From NCBI GenBank assembly GCA_031841125.1, contig CM063106.1, forward strand, positions 43,017,806-43,081,805: a stretch of DNA of 64,000 bases. The letters are read 5' to 3'. Source of the stretch: Acanthococcus lagerstroemiae. Taxonomy: Eukaryota; Arthropoda; Insecta; Hemiptera; Eriococcidae. The position numbers were made by a program, and so were the translations under genes. This document shows positions 12,401 through 27,400 of the stretch, one piece after another (positions within the stretch are counted from its first letter, which is position 1; every line of letters starts with the position of its first letter). Below the pieces are notes generated by a model, which saw nothing but the letters and a program-made list of their open reading frames with translations, was not told the origin of the DNA and made no database searches.

Positions 12401-15400
12401 CACTGATAAGGACTGCCGTAAAGGTTCTAAGAAATTGCGAACGAAATAGGTTATTTTCTTGAGAATGATAAATTTGTGACATACGGGACCTTTTCCATTC
12501 GATCCGCCGTTTCATAGTCTACCAGAAACGTTAAACACCTAACAATCGCTATTTTGGGGGTTACGTGGTATTGCTTCTAATACGACGATATGGACGCGAA
12601 GGAGGAGCAAGCCTGCGCTTAGACAGACACAGGAAATTAAGCGAAGTTTGGGTATATTATGGGGCAAAGCAGCACAAAATAGATCAATGTGGAACAAAGT
12701 CAGGGAATCCTATGCCCTCAAATGGGGGTTCGCTACGTGACCATTACCTAACCAAGCGCGAACAACAAAACAGTGGTATAAGTAGTATTGTAAAATATCT
12801 CTCATAATTAAAATGTAAAGTTTGCAGAAAATTGTTCAATTCTAATGTGATACTGTGGTTTCGTACCAAATAAAGGCTGCTTTCTTTCTTTCTTTGACTC
12901 GCGGTAGCGAGATACAAATTCTATCCTATCAACCGGAGTGTATCGGAACCAAGGGAAATCGAATACGAACTTTCAGGTTCAAACTTAAATTTCTCCTGTG
13001 CTCGCGTTCTACAGTCGAATACGAATGCAACGCGTTGGTTACTCAAGACCAATGAAACTAGCACAGCCGATTGAAATTTAAACTTAAGAGTTTCAAGTGC
13101 TGGCAGCCTTGTAGGTATATATATATTTTTTTCTAGTGTCAATTTTGGAGCATGAGTGAACTTGGTGATATTCCATTTGTAGGGTGTGCTAATCGACTTC
13201 TTCTTCTACTGTAGTCGAGAGCGCTTTCGGCTGTCATGCTATCATCAGCGGAGTACCCTAAATGAGACTTGTCTCTTGTGGTTCTGTAGTCATAGTCGAG
13301 AGTAGTACCGTATGGTGAACCTGTTTAGTCGGGGTTGACCTTACAATACAAATAAAAGACAACAGGATACAGTACAACATTTACAGGAAACCCACCCACA
13401 CTGACGCAATAATACCCAAAGACTCGTTCCACCATCAAAAATACAAAATGGCAGCACTACACAACTACTGCCACAGAGCAGTCAACATACTAAACGACAA
13501 CAACCTCAGAACAACAGAAATCAACAAAATTAAACAAATAGCAACTAACAACGAATACCAACCACAAACAGTAGACAGAATAATGAACAAACTAACACAA
13601 CCAAAAAGCACAGACACTGAACCAACAACCACAAAAACAAACAAATACGCAGGAGCAATACCATTCACAGGAACACATACATACAAAATACAAAAAATCT
13701 TCAACCAATACAACATAAAACTCGGAATCAAAAACAAACCACCTCTGATCAAACAAATAAGCAATGACAAAACAGAAATAACAGCAGCGGAGTATACAGA
13801 CTGGACTGTAAACAATGTGACATGACCTACATAGGAGAAACAGGCAAAAAATTCACAACCAGAATCAAAGAACATGAAAAATCACAGAAGCTAAATGATG
13901 ACAAATCACTGTTTGGAAAACACAGCAATGACCAGAAACATAACGATGACAAATTGACAGAAAAGTACAAAATCCTACATATGGAAAACAACACAAGAAA
14001 AAGAAAATTAAAAGAACAACTAGAAATAATAAGGCAAAAACAAAACAACCTAATAAACGCAACAATCAACTTGCAAAGCGAGAACTTATTCCAACTAATA
14101 ATATAACACCCACGGATTGGACAGACTGCACAATCACAGACAACCACTAGGAACACACGACTGAACAGGTTCACCATACGGTATTACTCCCGACTATGAC
14201 TACAGGACCACAAGAGACAAGTCTCATATAGGGTACTCCACTGATGATAGAACAGCCGAAAGCACTCTGGACTACAGAGGAAAATGTGAATTGACACACC
14301 CTACAAATGGAATAAGCCCTGTATATGTGTGAGTGACCACATACGATTTACCTTAAGCGTGTAGCAAACTTCAACTATCATTAAGTTGATTAGAAATTCA
14401 CTTTCAAAAAAAATTTATCTGAAATTTGACCGCATCATCACCAAAAAATTGAATTATAGTCAATTCTACTGGTAACATTTTTACTCGTTTTCTTACCCTC
14501 TGAAGGTAGCAATTCTATTTGAAAGTACATACCAGAGCAGTGCACGATATCGGTACTCGGGTATCGTATCGTTGGAGAGCGACTACTAGTCGGTAGTCGG
14601 TTTCACCGATACGATACTGAGTAATACTCGGTCAGGAATCGTTTTATGATTAGCGTTGTATTTTAGGTGGTGCAGTAGTGATGCCTTATCAGTGATACTT
14701 GTTATCGTCGATACCATATCACGAAAACGACTACCTGTCGCTACAATACCGAGTATACTCGGTATCGGCCGATACTATTCGGTATCGTTTTAAGCGATAC
14801 GATACCGAATACCACATGAGTATATACTCGTATCGTGCACTGCTCTGGTACATACACATGATCACTCATTCATTTTCACCAGCACAGGTGATTTTGCAGC
14901 GCACTCTAGTGCAGGTTTAAGCCCCAATAGCGAGTGATTAACGAACCTCGTTCAGTAGCGGATTGGCGTAACTGGCCATCACGTCGAACCGGAACGAATC
15001 GTTGGACGTATTCGCGTCGACGATATGCACGGTATGCTGGTACCAAATTCTGGACGCGTTCACATCGGCTTGGCTAAAGTTGGTAACCGGAGTCATTAAG
15101 TCCGAGTCGACCGTAGTGAGCAGACCGTACTTGGGCGGCGTTTTCACGACATAGAATATATTCTTGTCTGTATCCGAGCACCAAGTCAACAGATGGACTG
15201 GCGTAATCGCCTTGCGCAACATCGGGAATATTTGGAAGCCGACGCTCTTCGACAGATGCAACGTCGGAAGCAGTATCTTAACGCGAAACGTGATCGGCTC
15301 GGTGGTATGCTTGCCGTCGTTAACCACGGTGTCAAATTCTCCGTCCACTTCTTCGCCTGAAAACACAAGTCAAAAAGGTGGAATGAGCTACGCGCAGCTG

Positions 15401-18400
15401 CGTAACATACTCGCGCGTATATGCGCGATCCTCAAACGAAATTTGAATCACGAATACGTGTACAGTACCCGAGTGGACGAACGTAATTTTTCCGGCGTTG
15501 ATGTCGGCCTGAGTGAACTTGTCGATGGTGGCGTTTAGATTCGCAAAATACGCCAGATACCCGGCTTGGGCGGACACGATGACGAAAGTTATATTCGCGG
15601 GCGACGTGTCTCGATCTACCACGGCTGCAAGCAGAGATATACGCGTTATTAACCAAAATCAGCGTCCCAATTAGTTTCGAGCAGTCGGGTCACTTCGGCC
15701 GGACTATCGGTGATTATCATTACCCAAGTTGGAAGAATTTATGTTGTAGACGCCGCCCCGCCATACAGACGCGCTTGTATTGTTGACTATCACGGGAAGT
15801 TCATCGTTGACCGGCGAAATAACGATATTTATTTTCGCCGGCATACTCTCCTTATCAGCGGCATAGGCGACAACCAACATCGAATCGTTCGTCGTCTCGC
15901 TACCATCGTGAACGTACTATGCAGAAGCAAATAATTCAATAACGTATAAGAATAAAACGATTACGTATTACTGTTTTGTGTTACCGTATTCTATCTGATA
16001 CAGAATTCGACCACGACTGTACACACGTACCTGTATTTGTTTGTTTTCCAGCTGGGTAGTCGTCCACCTCGAAACATTTCCGGGTTTCGATGACAGCCCG
16101 ATGAACTGGAGCCAACCGTGTTGCGGCAATTTTTTTACTTTGTATTCGGTGATCTTATCGGCGTAATACGGCGAGTAGACTGAAAACAGCGAAGGCGACA
16201 GTCTCGTCGTTTCGCCTTCTTCAACGTGCAGTTCACCTCCACTTATGTACAGCTGCTCGGGAATGATGACGAAATTCAACTGAAAACGAACATCGACAAT
16301 TATTACTATAGTCTCGACGAAATGTTCGCACGAATATTCACGGTACACATAATGTATACTATTTACAGTTTCTCCCGCTGCCAGCGATCGGTAAACTGCG
16401 TAGACGCTACAGCAGAGTATATTATTTTCTCGCTATTTCGATTTCCATTCGCTTCACACAAAATGAAAGATCGCCGCCCGTCACTATAATGTTATTCGAC
16501 GTACCAGCACGGAGGTACACCTACTTATTCTATTCGGGTTTTCAAATACATAAATTACCAATATTATTTACCACAATATTCCTATACCACACGATGCCAT
16601 TAGTCGCATCCAGTATCACGCGATCGTACGTCTGGTTGAGTATCACTTGAATGTAGTGCAGTTTCTCCGCGTCAACGATGGCTTGGTCGAACAATGTGAT
16701 AGCAGTATCTTTAGAATCGTCCGAACTATTAGGATGGAAAAGGTAGTTGAAATCCACTTCCAGATATCGTCCATTCACCTCGATCTCCAGGTAGCCATAC
16801 TGCGGCTGTTCTACCACAAAATAAGAAATATCGGACGGCGGCACGTGAGCTTGTTGCACCTGAAACAATATCAAATGATTATTACCTCGCTAATCTTAGA
16901 ATTATTCATTTCTGTCGATTATTTCATTTATTTCATTTCTAATATTTCTTTACACTATTCCAACTTGCTTGTGGGATGAACTGTACAAGCTTACAGATAG
17001 TAACCAAGCTGCTGAGTATTTCCAAAATTCAGTAATCGACATCTTAAGAAATACAGTACCATTAAAAAAAAAAATACTGGACGGAAAAATATCCTACTTG
17101 ATTCACATATGAAATTATTAAAAAATTGAAAAAGAAATCCTCTCTACATGAAGATATCAAAAGGAAACCTTCTAATGAAGAGTTAAAGCAAAAATTCAGG
17201 CATATAAGAAAAGAAATTAAGGTTTTAACAACAAAAGCATGGAATACATATAAAAAGGCTTTGGAGGACAGAATGAAGTCCCAAACAAAAGAATTCTGGC
17301 GAGAGACTGCCAATGGGCAAAGGAGTAAGTCTGGCACAGAGTTATATAACTTTGGTAAACAAATTTACACAAGTTCAGATACCATTGCGGAATCATTTGC
17401 AAACTATTTTTCCAGTGTTTTTAGCGATAAAAATACAACTCAGAACCAAACTCAGAGTGCTAATGGGATAGGAGTTACTGGAGGCGAAGGCCTTATATCG
17501 ATGAGTGTGATCGCCATCGAGGATATAAAACGTGCCCTGCATGACCTTAAACCTAAATCATCTTGTGGTCGTGATTCCATTCCACCAGACATATTTCGAG
17601 CTTGCTCATAGTTTTTAATTACTCTTAACTTATCTCTGCAATACTGTCCTTGAGACAGGTATTTATCCAACAATATGGAAAATATCGAAAGTTGTTCCAC
17701 TTTACAAGTCAGACAAAATAAATGAAATAAAAAATTATCGTCCCATCTCGCTAATTCGACTCGCGGCCAAAATTTTTGAAACTGTCTTGCACAAATATCT
17801 ATACAATCACTCCAAAAATATCTTATTTCCCTGTCAACATGGCTTTAGAAAGGGATATTCTGTGCAGACAAATCTAATGAACTTTCCACATGATGTCAAT
17901 TTAACCCTCTCTAAGGGTGGGCAAATGGATACCATTTACACGGATTTTTCAAAGGCTTTTGACACTGTCAACCACAAAATCTTACTCCACAAATTGTGCA
18001 GCTTTGGCTTTTCAAAAGATCTAATAATTCTATTTCAGTCCTACTCACATAACAGAATGCAGTTTGTCGAGTATAAAGAAGTGGCCTCTACGTGTTACAA
18101 GAGTGTGTTAGGGGTTACCCAGGGTTCGGTTTTGGGTCCATACCTATTCCTAATTTTTGTCAATGATATTTCTGAAAAAATTTAATATTCAAAATTAATG
18201 CTGTATGCAGATGATATGAAAATTTATAAAATTATAAAATCTCACAATGATTGTGATAAACTGCAACAAGATCTTGATTCATTAGTTGAGTGTGAAAAAA
18301 TTACCTTTTTAAAAAAAATATGTTCCATTTTACACGAGTATAAAATAAACACAGATACACTTAGGTGTGTAAATTCTGTAAAAGACTTAGGCATCATTTT

Positions 18401-21400
18401 TGATTCGAAATTACTACTCAATGTGCATATCGATCACATAACTTTGAAATCTAAGAGAATGGTTGGCGTCATAAAGAGAAATGGAACTTGTTATAAAAAT
18501 TTAGAAACAATGACAATTCTTTATTCTAGTCTTGTCATTTCAATATTGGAATTCTCCTCTGTTGTGTGGAATCCCAAAACTCAACAAGGTAAAGATAAAA
18601 TTGAGAAAATTCAAAAAAGATTTTTGAAATACTTATATTGCAAAATCTTTACATATTATCCTTCTGAAATTGAATATAAAGAACTTTCGGTTGGCTTTGA
18701 GATAATGAGTCTAAAAAATAGAAGATGTCTGGCAAAGTTGATTTTCTTGAGGAATGTTCGGAATAAAAAAAATTTTGGATTCCAACAACTTAACACGTAT
18801 TCAATTCAGGGTCCCTACATTCAATACAAGAAATACTGACCTATTATAACACGTGTAGAGGCTCAGCATCAAGTATGGACAATCCTTTAGCATTATATAA
18901 TAATACTAGGGGGCTTTGCCCCCTGGCCGCTTCGCGGCCCAACCCCCCCCCCCCCTCACCGTCACTCGCTTTGCTCGTGCCGGCCTTACTACCGGGTGGC
19001 GCATAAGTCACTTGACAGATTTGCAGAAGTTGAAAACACGTGGTCAAAATTTGCAGAAAAACTTGTATTGAAATAATCGGCAAAAATGACAAAAAACGAA
19101 CTTGTTTGTAAACATTACAAAATGATTTTTTTCAGAGGAGGTGTTCAATGTGACCACCACCAACCTCTTGCACTTCCTCAGACAGACAACGTAAAGTAAC
19201 AGCCGCCTCATAGCCGAAACGTTAGAACAGCTACGAACAGCTGCGAATTGACCGCGCATGTGTATTTTGTTAGACGTAAAGCGACTTTTGCCCATAGCCG
19301 CGGACGTCAAGTGACTTATGCGCCACCCTGTATTATGTCGGTTATATCTTAAAACTTGGAGATCTTTTATGTTAGAACAGATTATGTCCTTGAAGGTAGC
19401 TGATTTGCCCTGGCAATTTTTCTGATTTTTAGGTAGGCAACCCGCAGTGCTTTTTTTCTCTAGGAGGAGGCAGCGGCGGCGGTGGTGGTGGTGGAGGCGG
19501 CGGATTTTACTTTCTTAATATATAGAGAGATTACCCAAAAAGACCCTGGGATCGACATATTCTTCATGAGTAGGAGACAGTATATTTCATCAGTCACAGT
19601 GGCGGATTTAGCAGTAGGCGGAGTGCGGCGGCCGCCTATGGCGGCAAATTTTAGGGGGCGGAATCGCGAGTGGTAATTTCTCATTTGCTGATTATCTGAA
19701 TGGAATTTTTTTTTAACAATGCAGGCTGACCAGATATACCTACTCTTTTTGCCTCACAAAAAAGAGTACTATCCTTTTTTCTGAAAAATGATGCAAGATA
19801 TTCTTTTTTTACTATGTACATTTTATTTTTTGGCACCTTAGCGTTGAGACTATGAAAAGAACATTCTTTTACGAGCAAATGAAGTGAACAAGTAGCAACA
19901 TATGTTTGTCACTTCGTGGAGAGAAAGTATTGAAAAAGTGAGCAAAACATTTTTACCTTTTATTTTTTTTTTTTTTTTTTTTCCACAAAATTATTTAGTC
20001 AGCCTGATTAGCAAGGGCGGCTCAAGTGATAAGTCCGCCACTGATCAGTCAATAAAGTACTCGAGGGCATGTAGGTCCTAGTCTCTATAGTTCTTTTTCT
20101 TTCCCTTATACCGCACAAGTGTTGTTTATTTTGGCCCCTCAGCTTCCTTCAACCCTCAGTTCTCAATTCACAATTTTCAACTGCCACCTGTGGACCTGCG
20201 CGCCCTCATCCCTCGCTCTGCTCTTACACTGGTGACTGTCTCCCCCTCCCTCTTTCTGTCATCTTTTCCTTCTTCTTTATCTCACACCCTTTATTTGAAC
20301 AGTATTCTTTGTTTTTGTTTTTAAGAAATATTATATTATACCTACAGTCCCTCCCTGTCAATGGGACCCTCGGCACCTGTTGGGGGGACTCAAATATAAA
20401 TAAATAAATGAATATTCCCATAACTCGTATAAATTGTTTTCCTTTTCATTTATTTCATTCGCTCGTTTCTTCAATAATACAGAAGTGTGAAGGAACTGGA
20501 AGCAGCTCCCACACAGCTTGAATATAACTAAATAAGTAGGAGAGGCGGTCATGGAATTCCGGGAAAGAATAGTAATACCAAAGTAATCGTAAAACACCCC
20601 CACCCCCCTCTCCGCATTCAAACGTGAAAATCTGTCACGTTCTTAGACTAAATTTAAGATCGAGGCTCAACTTAGTATTCGGAAAAAACTGCAGCCGAAC
20701 TTCCGATAAAACTAATTTTAAAAGTCCAACTGCTGATATCGAGAATGAAAACTCACCAGTAAGTCGTCGCGGGTGATCAAGACATCGGATGCTTCATCGA
20801 CGTATTGCGTTCTGTTATTCACCAGGACGAGCGGCTCCCAGTACACAGACGGGAACAAACGTACTTCAAACTCATCTTCGACGAATATGTCTTGCACGCT
20901 AACTTCGAAAGTGAATTTGTCTTTAACACTTTTCAAATCGCCCGTATGGCGATAAGTTAACGCATTTTTTAGGATATCGTCCTGGGTAAACATTTGTACG
21001 AGTTCAGTTTTGTTGGCTAACACCAACTGGCCGACTTCAGGTTGTTTCACAACTTTATACCTGCACATTTACAAACGTCATACTTAAAATTCCAATGCCT
21101 GCCTGTAAAAGATATAATCGCAAAACTGGGTGCCAGATACGCTATAGCGAATAACTCGAACGACCATTCATTATTTCCAACTAAAGCCTACCTAATCATC
21201 TGAGGAGGCATGTTCATATTGGTGCTGGAGAAGAGATTATTCGCGGTTAGAACAGCTTCTCCACCTTGACGTAACAATAATTTACTGTTATTATCCACCT
21301 TGATATAGGGAGCGGAAGCAACGATGTTGAAGCCGAACTCCGAAAAACTATTTCCATCCGATACCCACATCGATATGTTAGCGATCAGAGGTCCGTTATG

Positions 21401-24400
21401 ACGGAACATAACTCTTCCAGTATTGATGTCGTTCTGCAAAATACAAACAAATTTGTAGGCAAGTTGAAGACGACGATTACGAAAATAAATCTTATGAACG
21501 AAATGTATCCACACACGCTGGAGTAACTCGGAAGCGTTTTCCGATCTCGTAAGTACCACGAACTAGCTGAACAAATTAACAATCACGATATCGTAAACTG
21601 TCCGAATATAATCGTTCTAAACCATAAAACATCGAACCGAACACAATACACCTGCTGCTAGGCTCCCAACCTCCCATTAACGAGAAACAAATGTCTTCTG
21701 AAACCGTGCCCATTGCCGAACATAGGCAGATCGTGGTTCCTCACGCGCGACTTTCCTAGCAGGTTAGTCGGGGTAGTTTGCCATTACTTTTCTCATGGGT
21801 ATTTTGGGTTAGAGTTTTCTTTCTCTGTGCCGAAGAATGTGCAGCCGCAATTCGCCTTACTAACCACATGTTTTCACGACGCTGAGTAAACTGACCACGA
21901 CGTGCACGCAACATTATCAGTCTTTTTTATCTAGCGGTAACACGCCCTGCGATTCTAGTGCCTTGTTCGTTCGAACTGGCGGGGGTTACAGGGTGCGCTA
22001 TCTTTTCACTTCGATTGATAACCATAGTCGCTGTGTTCGCAAGGATATTAGTGAGGGTATTCAAGTATCACCAGCTTTTTCCGTCGTTGGTGGGACTCGA
22101 ACTCGAGACGCAAGGATTGCGAAGCGGACACGTGACCACTCGGCCACACAGCGACCTAGATACAAATGCAGCGTGCATCAAATACAGAAGCATGTACCTG
22201 AGAAAATTCGAATAGCGGACTATAAGGCGGATCAGACAACGTAAACGCGCCATTCGGAATAGCGCGTCGAGTATAACTGATGGTCTCTGGCTTCGCATCG
22301 ATATCCGCATCTCCGTACAACAGATCCTTCTCACTGAGAATCTTATCTCCACCGACGACTACGTTCAAGCCGTTGTTTACAACACAAAACGGAGGGTTAT
22401 CGTTCTTCAATAGAATCTCGAAATTCAACTCGGTTACGTACTGCAAAGGATAATGGGCAGAAGGAACAAAAAATACAAACATTAGTGTTATTTTTCCTCA
22501 AAGTTTCCGAGTAAATACACCAACTAATGCGGTTAAAGACGTTTAAAACAAAACTTCAGGGACCTTCGGGACAGTACCTGGAAGTTCTCTCCACGGCCAC
22601 CGAAAGCAACCAGATGGATGCTATCAGACATCGACTCGGAGTCGTCGTGCGTGTATGTGACCTTTTGTTTCATAATGTCGGTATTAACGAACTGCGTTAC
22701 GTTTCGTTTCTCGATAGTTGTATGATCGATATCGTACATATCTAGCCAACCGTGACTAGGTCCCTCCAGCACTTGATACATGACCAAACTAACGTTTTCT
22801 TTCAGTAAGTTTAAATGCTCGAGCAACAAAGGTTGCTGACCGCCTTCTGGTACCTGGCAAAGAGAGAAGGAAAAGCAAAACATTATACTGTGAATTCAAG
22901 TTCCAATATTCTCCGCAGTTAAGTGGGGTAATTCGGGAAAATATGCGCACTCCCTCCATTACATCGCAAACATCACCCTATATTCTGCAAGTTTTACGAG
23001 CTACTTGCAAATTACGACAATAGTACATACAACAACGTTTTCTTGGATCCATTTTTCTTTTCCTTGAGGTATTGGCGAAAATAATGGAACGAAGAGCCTT
23101 CGTTACACTAAGTAGCACAGATTTATTGCAGAACGTTTTTGGGTGTTACCTCATAATCAGTGCTTTACAATTATCCGGCTACGGTAGCCAGATAATTGTC
23201 GAGAACTGATAAGTCACACCCGAAGACGTCCTGCAATGAAATCTGAACTACTAGTGAAATGAAGACATTTCTTCCGAAGATAATAACATTTTCGATTAAA
23301 ATAAGGTGACGAGTACCTGCACGGGTCTTATCAATGCTTGAATAGAATTTTTCTGTTCCTCAGTGGGATAGTACTTGAAGTCCAGGTACAACACGTGGAT
23401 CGGCTCACACTGGGGTGCACTTACGGAGAACACAATACGGTCTTCGACTTTTGAGAACGTTTTTTTATGTAACTGGAAAGCCAGTTTATTATCTGATATG
23501 TCTTTGTGCAACCACGTGCTGTTTCTCCTTAAAATACGATCACTGAAATCAGATACACAGATACATATGAACACTTCAATTTTTATGAAGAAGCAGTAAC
23601 AAGAGGAAGGGGCTGGATCGGTAAAATGTAGACTTCTTGCAATATACATATCTAGTCCGCACGTGAAATACCACCACTTGAAAATTATCGCACATACCCG
23701 AGCACCAAATTCGAAACTTTCGGAGTTCGCAATAACGTGTACACGATAGTGCTGCTGTTGGTGGCCAACGGTTCGGTGATCACTTTCAAATTCGATTCGC
23801 CGATGGATGCGGTCTGACTCTCGGTTAATTCGACCGACCTATTCGCGACGACGCTCAATCGAAGCTGTACGAATGTAACACGGAATTCGTAAACCGTTGG
23901 GAGCACCAGATTTTTGACGGATACCTTAAACTATCGCACAAAATATGAGGAAATTAAACGATATAGAGCGATTTCTTGTAATTTCGGTTTTGAAAGAGTT
24001 CACGAAGAAGTTCAACGCGTTCGAGTTTCGAATAGATAACCTTGCAGAAATGGGAAAGCACAAGTACCTTGAATACGTCGAAAGAGGACACCGTATCCTC
24101 AGTGTGGATATATCGGAGTTCTTCTCTCATTATATGCTGATCCGTGAACGACGGCACCGCTTGCCATGTTTCTTGGTTGCTCTTCAGACGAACCATACAC
24201 TGTACAGCTCCGTACTTCGGGAACTCGATTATCTATTATACCAATTAAAACAAATTCAAATGGATTCGGAAAAAGATTATAACATGAAGGGTAAGGGTGG
24301 AGGGATTATACGATAATTCCTCTACAACTATACGCCTGAAATCGATATTATTTGAGTTAACGCGACTTGCTACACCATCATGTTCACTTTCTCGATCGTT

Positions 24401-27400
24401 TTTAAAACATTTTACTTATTTATTTATAGGTTTCGGTTCCAGTTTCGAATTTAGTACTTACCACTAAATCGGAACTCACACCCTCACCCACATTTGGGCA
24501 TAAGCCTCCCCAGTTCTTTTTCAGATTGTACGTTCTTAAGCTGTTCTTTCCAATCCTATTCCTACTCTATCAACAATTGTCCCTCCATCTTATTCCTGCC
24601 TGCCTTTCTTCCTTCTTCCATCATACGGTACGTACCCATTTCATTATTCTCGTGTTCCATCTTTCTTCCTTTCTTCTTGTTATATATGCCCTGCGTATTT
24701 AAATTTTAGTTTTTTGATTTTGTAGCCTACATCTGTACAGTTTATCGTTTCCCTAATGTATGTCGTTTTTACCCTGTCCCTTCTTTTTATATTCAAATAC
24801 TTCTTTCCATAACACTCGTGTTGCTTTTAGTTTACAGGTTTGCATTTTTAGACCGGGAGCGTACGGCTTTCCAGGATTTTAATTTTTAATTTTGTGCTCA
24901 TCCTTTTGTATATTTTATGGAGCAACAACAAATTTCCCATGCTTTGGTTGCCTACTTCATACTTTTTTTCTGTCATATTTTCGAATATTATTATATTATG
25001 TATTTCCTAGGTTTGTAGAATTTTCCACCTTTTCTATCATTTCCCGTTCAATATTTCTAATGTATCCTCCTTTTTATAACTCGTGTACTTTGTTTCTATC
25101 ATATTTGCTTTTGGTTCCGTATTCTATACGTTTTTCAAAAAATGTTTCTACCATTTCTCGAAGTTCTTGGGAGGTACCAGAGACGAAACTTGACTTTCAG
25201 TTTCAGGGGGGGGGGGGTGGAGAAGGAAAATTTGCCGACAAAATTTTTGAAAATTTGCTGACTTTTTAGTCAAAATATTTTTTAATTGAAAAAATAAATA
25301 AATAAACAAACAAACAAACGTTCTCAGAAAATGAAAAATTCAAATGAACAGTTTCAAAATTTGCCAAATGCCAAATTACTGGGGTGTTTCATCCCCCCCC
25401 CCATCGTCCCAGCAAATGCAGATTGGAGCCTTATCCCCCAAGCACTTCACATTCGCGCACATGGGCATACCCTAGTCTGGGATAGTAAGCTGGAAGGGTG
25501 TTAGGAATACTTGAGAGGAACACATAACTTCCTTTACACATTCGGACCTAGCAGCGCGGTATAGCACTAGTATCGAGTCTTCCCCCTAGCCGCACCAACG
25601 TTAGGATGGCGGTGAACGTCTCCATGCATTTAAATGGGAAAATCGTGATTTTCCCAAAACAAACAAACATTCACGAAAAATTCAAATGAACAGCTTCAAA
25701 ATTTGCAGACTGTCAAATTATTTGGAGGTGTTTCAACCTCCCCCCACACCCCCTTTAGTTTCGTCCCTGGGAGGTGCTACTGATTAATATTATGTCGTTA
25801 GCAAATGTTTCCAATCCCGTATTCTCTCCACGATAGCTTTTTGAATATCCATTATTTCTTCCCTTAAAGTGTGAAAGGACTGACTGGACTGACTGACTCA
25901 ACACGGGTGATTCTTTCAACATGAATATTTAATTATAATTTTTGTCAGTTTGTAAACATCATTTTTTGAACATTTTTTTTAGTCAAAGCCCTAAACGATG
26001 GAACATCCAAGCACGGCAACGGAACATTCAAACTCCGACAGATCTTTAGCTCCTTATTGTTGTTTTGCAATGTTGCTTGGCTTGGTAGACTTCGGCATGA
26101 TAGGGCTCGAGTTGTCAGAAGAAAAGAATCTACGTTCTGTTTATTCAAGAGCCATTTATCCTGACTAGTTTGCGGAAATATTCCGTCGTCGTGCATCAAT
26201 GTTCCCCCGTTGTGCTTATCAAAATTCAGGTTTGCACGACGAAGGAAAAAAAATTGGGCGCACGTCGAAGGAAAATTCCGCAGTTTTTTCCGTTATAATA
26301 TACCACGCAGAAATCGACTGTTTTGGCGAAAATACCATTGGATCATTGTTAGCAGTGTTTATGTATACCGAATAGGTATATTAAAAGTTGCGATTTAATA
26401 GCCCACTATAGCATAAACACGCACTAAATAAATAAATAAACAACAACTAATAAATAAATACCATTAAAAAATAAATGAAAATAAATAATTAAACAATAAA
26501 TTTTCTGGTTGAGGATAAATATAACAAAATTCTTTTTCGTTTCCCTAGTTCCCATTTCATTAATTTGTAAACGGCGGATGGGGGCGGGGATCGGTAGTTT
26601 TTTTTTCATGGCTTGGTTTTTCCCCCTCTTTTTTTCTAGTTTCCTTTTCTACTTTTCTTTTGTTTTTTTTTATTCCTTTTTATTTTCTTTTTGTATTCTT
26701 TGATTTTCCGAATTTCTTTTTCCAAATTGTTCTATGTAGTAGTTTTTTTGTTGTTTTTTTTTCTATCATTTTATATATATAATTCTTTTTAAATCCGCGT
26801 AAGTACACAAAAAATATTATTATACAGCCTCGAAACGAGCTCCGCTCAATTAGTGCAAGAAAAAAGACGCAAATAAAGTTTTTTCATTTCATTTCATTTC
26901 AATAATGTTACCAATGTTAGCCAATTACTTGCACGACAAAAGACTCATCTGAGTATACTTTGCATTTTTTGTGAGTAAATTTTTCAAAATCATCGAATTA
27001 GCCCTTAAGATACAGAATTGTTTTAGTGGATGGTATTCCGTTAAGTCCTGTTAATCGTTTTGGCTACCCACTGTGGAGAAAAAGAGAGATAGTCAAACCA
27101 TTTTGATCAGCTGAAAATCACGCACGACGAAAGAAAGAAAGGCTGGTTACTCATCTTCAAAGTGTCCTAAATTTGTCAGTTCTGGGTCAAACCACGTAGC
27201 ATTATCACAAAACACGCTCTACTCTATCCTCATCAGGTTCATCAGGTTCATCAGGTTCACCAGACGGAATTGACTTTTCAATGTAAAATAAACCAGAATA
27301 CTAGTCATTAATGTCGCAAAAGAAGTTTGGTTACCGTCACGACGAAGGAAATTTTGGTCCTATTTTGAAGTTTTTCAAACCAAAAATACGTAGTGATAAC

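Noticed and set aside
13465..14177. Hydrophobic minus-strand frames opposite the Penelope fragment
   Set aside because: Created by the A-rich sense strand; the sense frame has clear family motifs.
15380..15468. Extension of kon exon 21 to include TVHVFVIQISFEDRAYT
   Set aside because: The frame is open, but joining to exon 22 would then be out of frame; the donor at 15468 keeps frame and completes the CSPG repeat.
22083..22155. Functional tRNA gene
   Set aside because: A and B boxes and most of the acceptor pairing are present, but anticodon and T stems do not form.
24892..25269. 125-codon plus-strand frame rich in Phe/Ser/Tyr
   Set aside because: Pyrimidine-rich intron sequence; no motif.
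27230..27260. CRISPR-like array
   Set aside because: Only a 9-bp tandem unit without spacers, in a eukaryotic intron.
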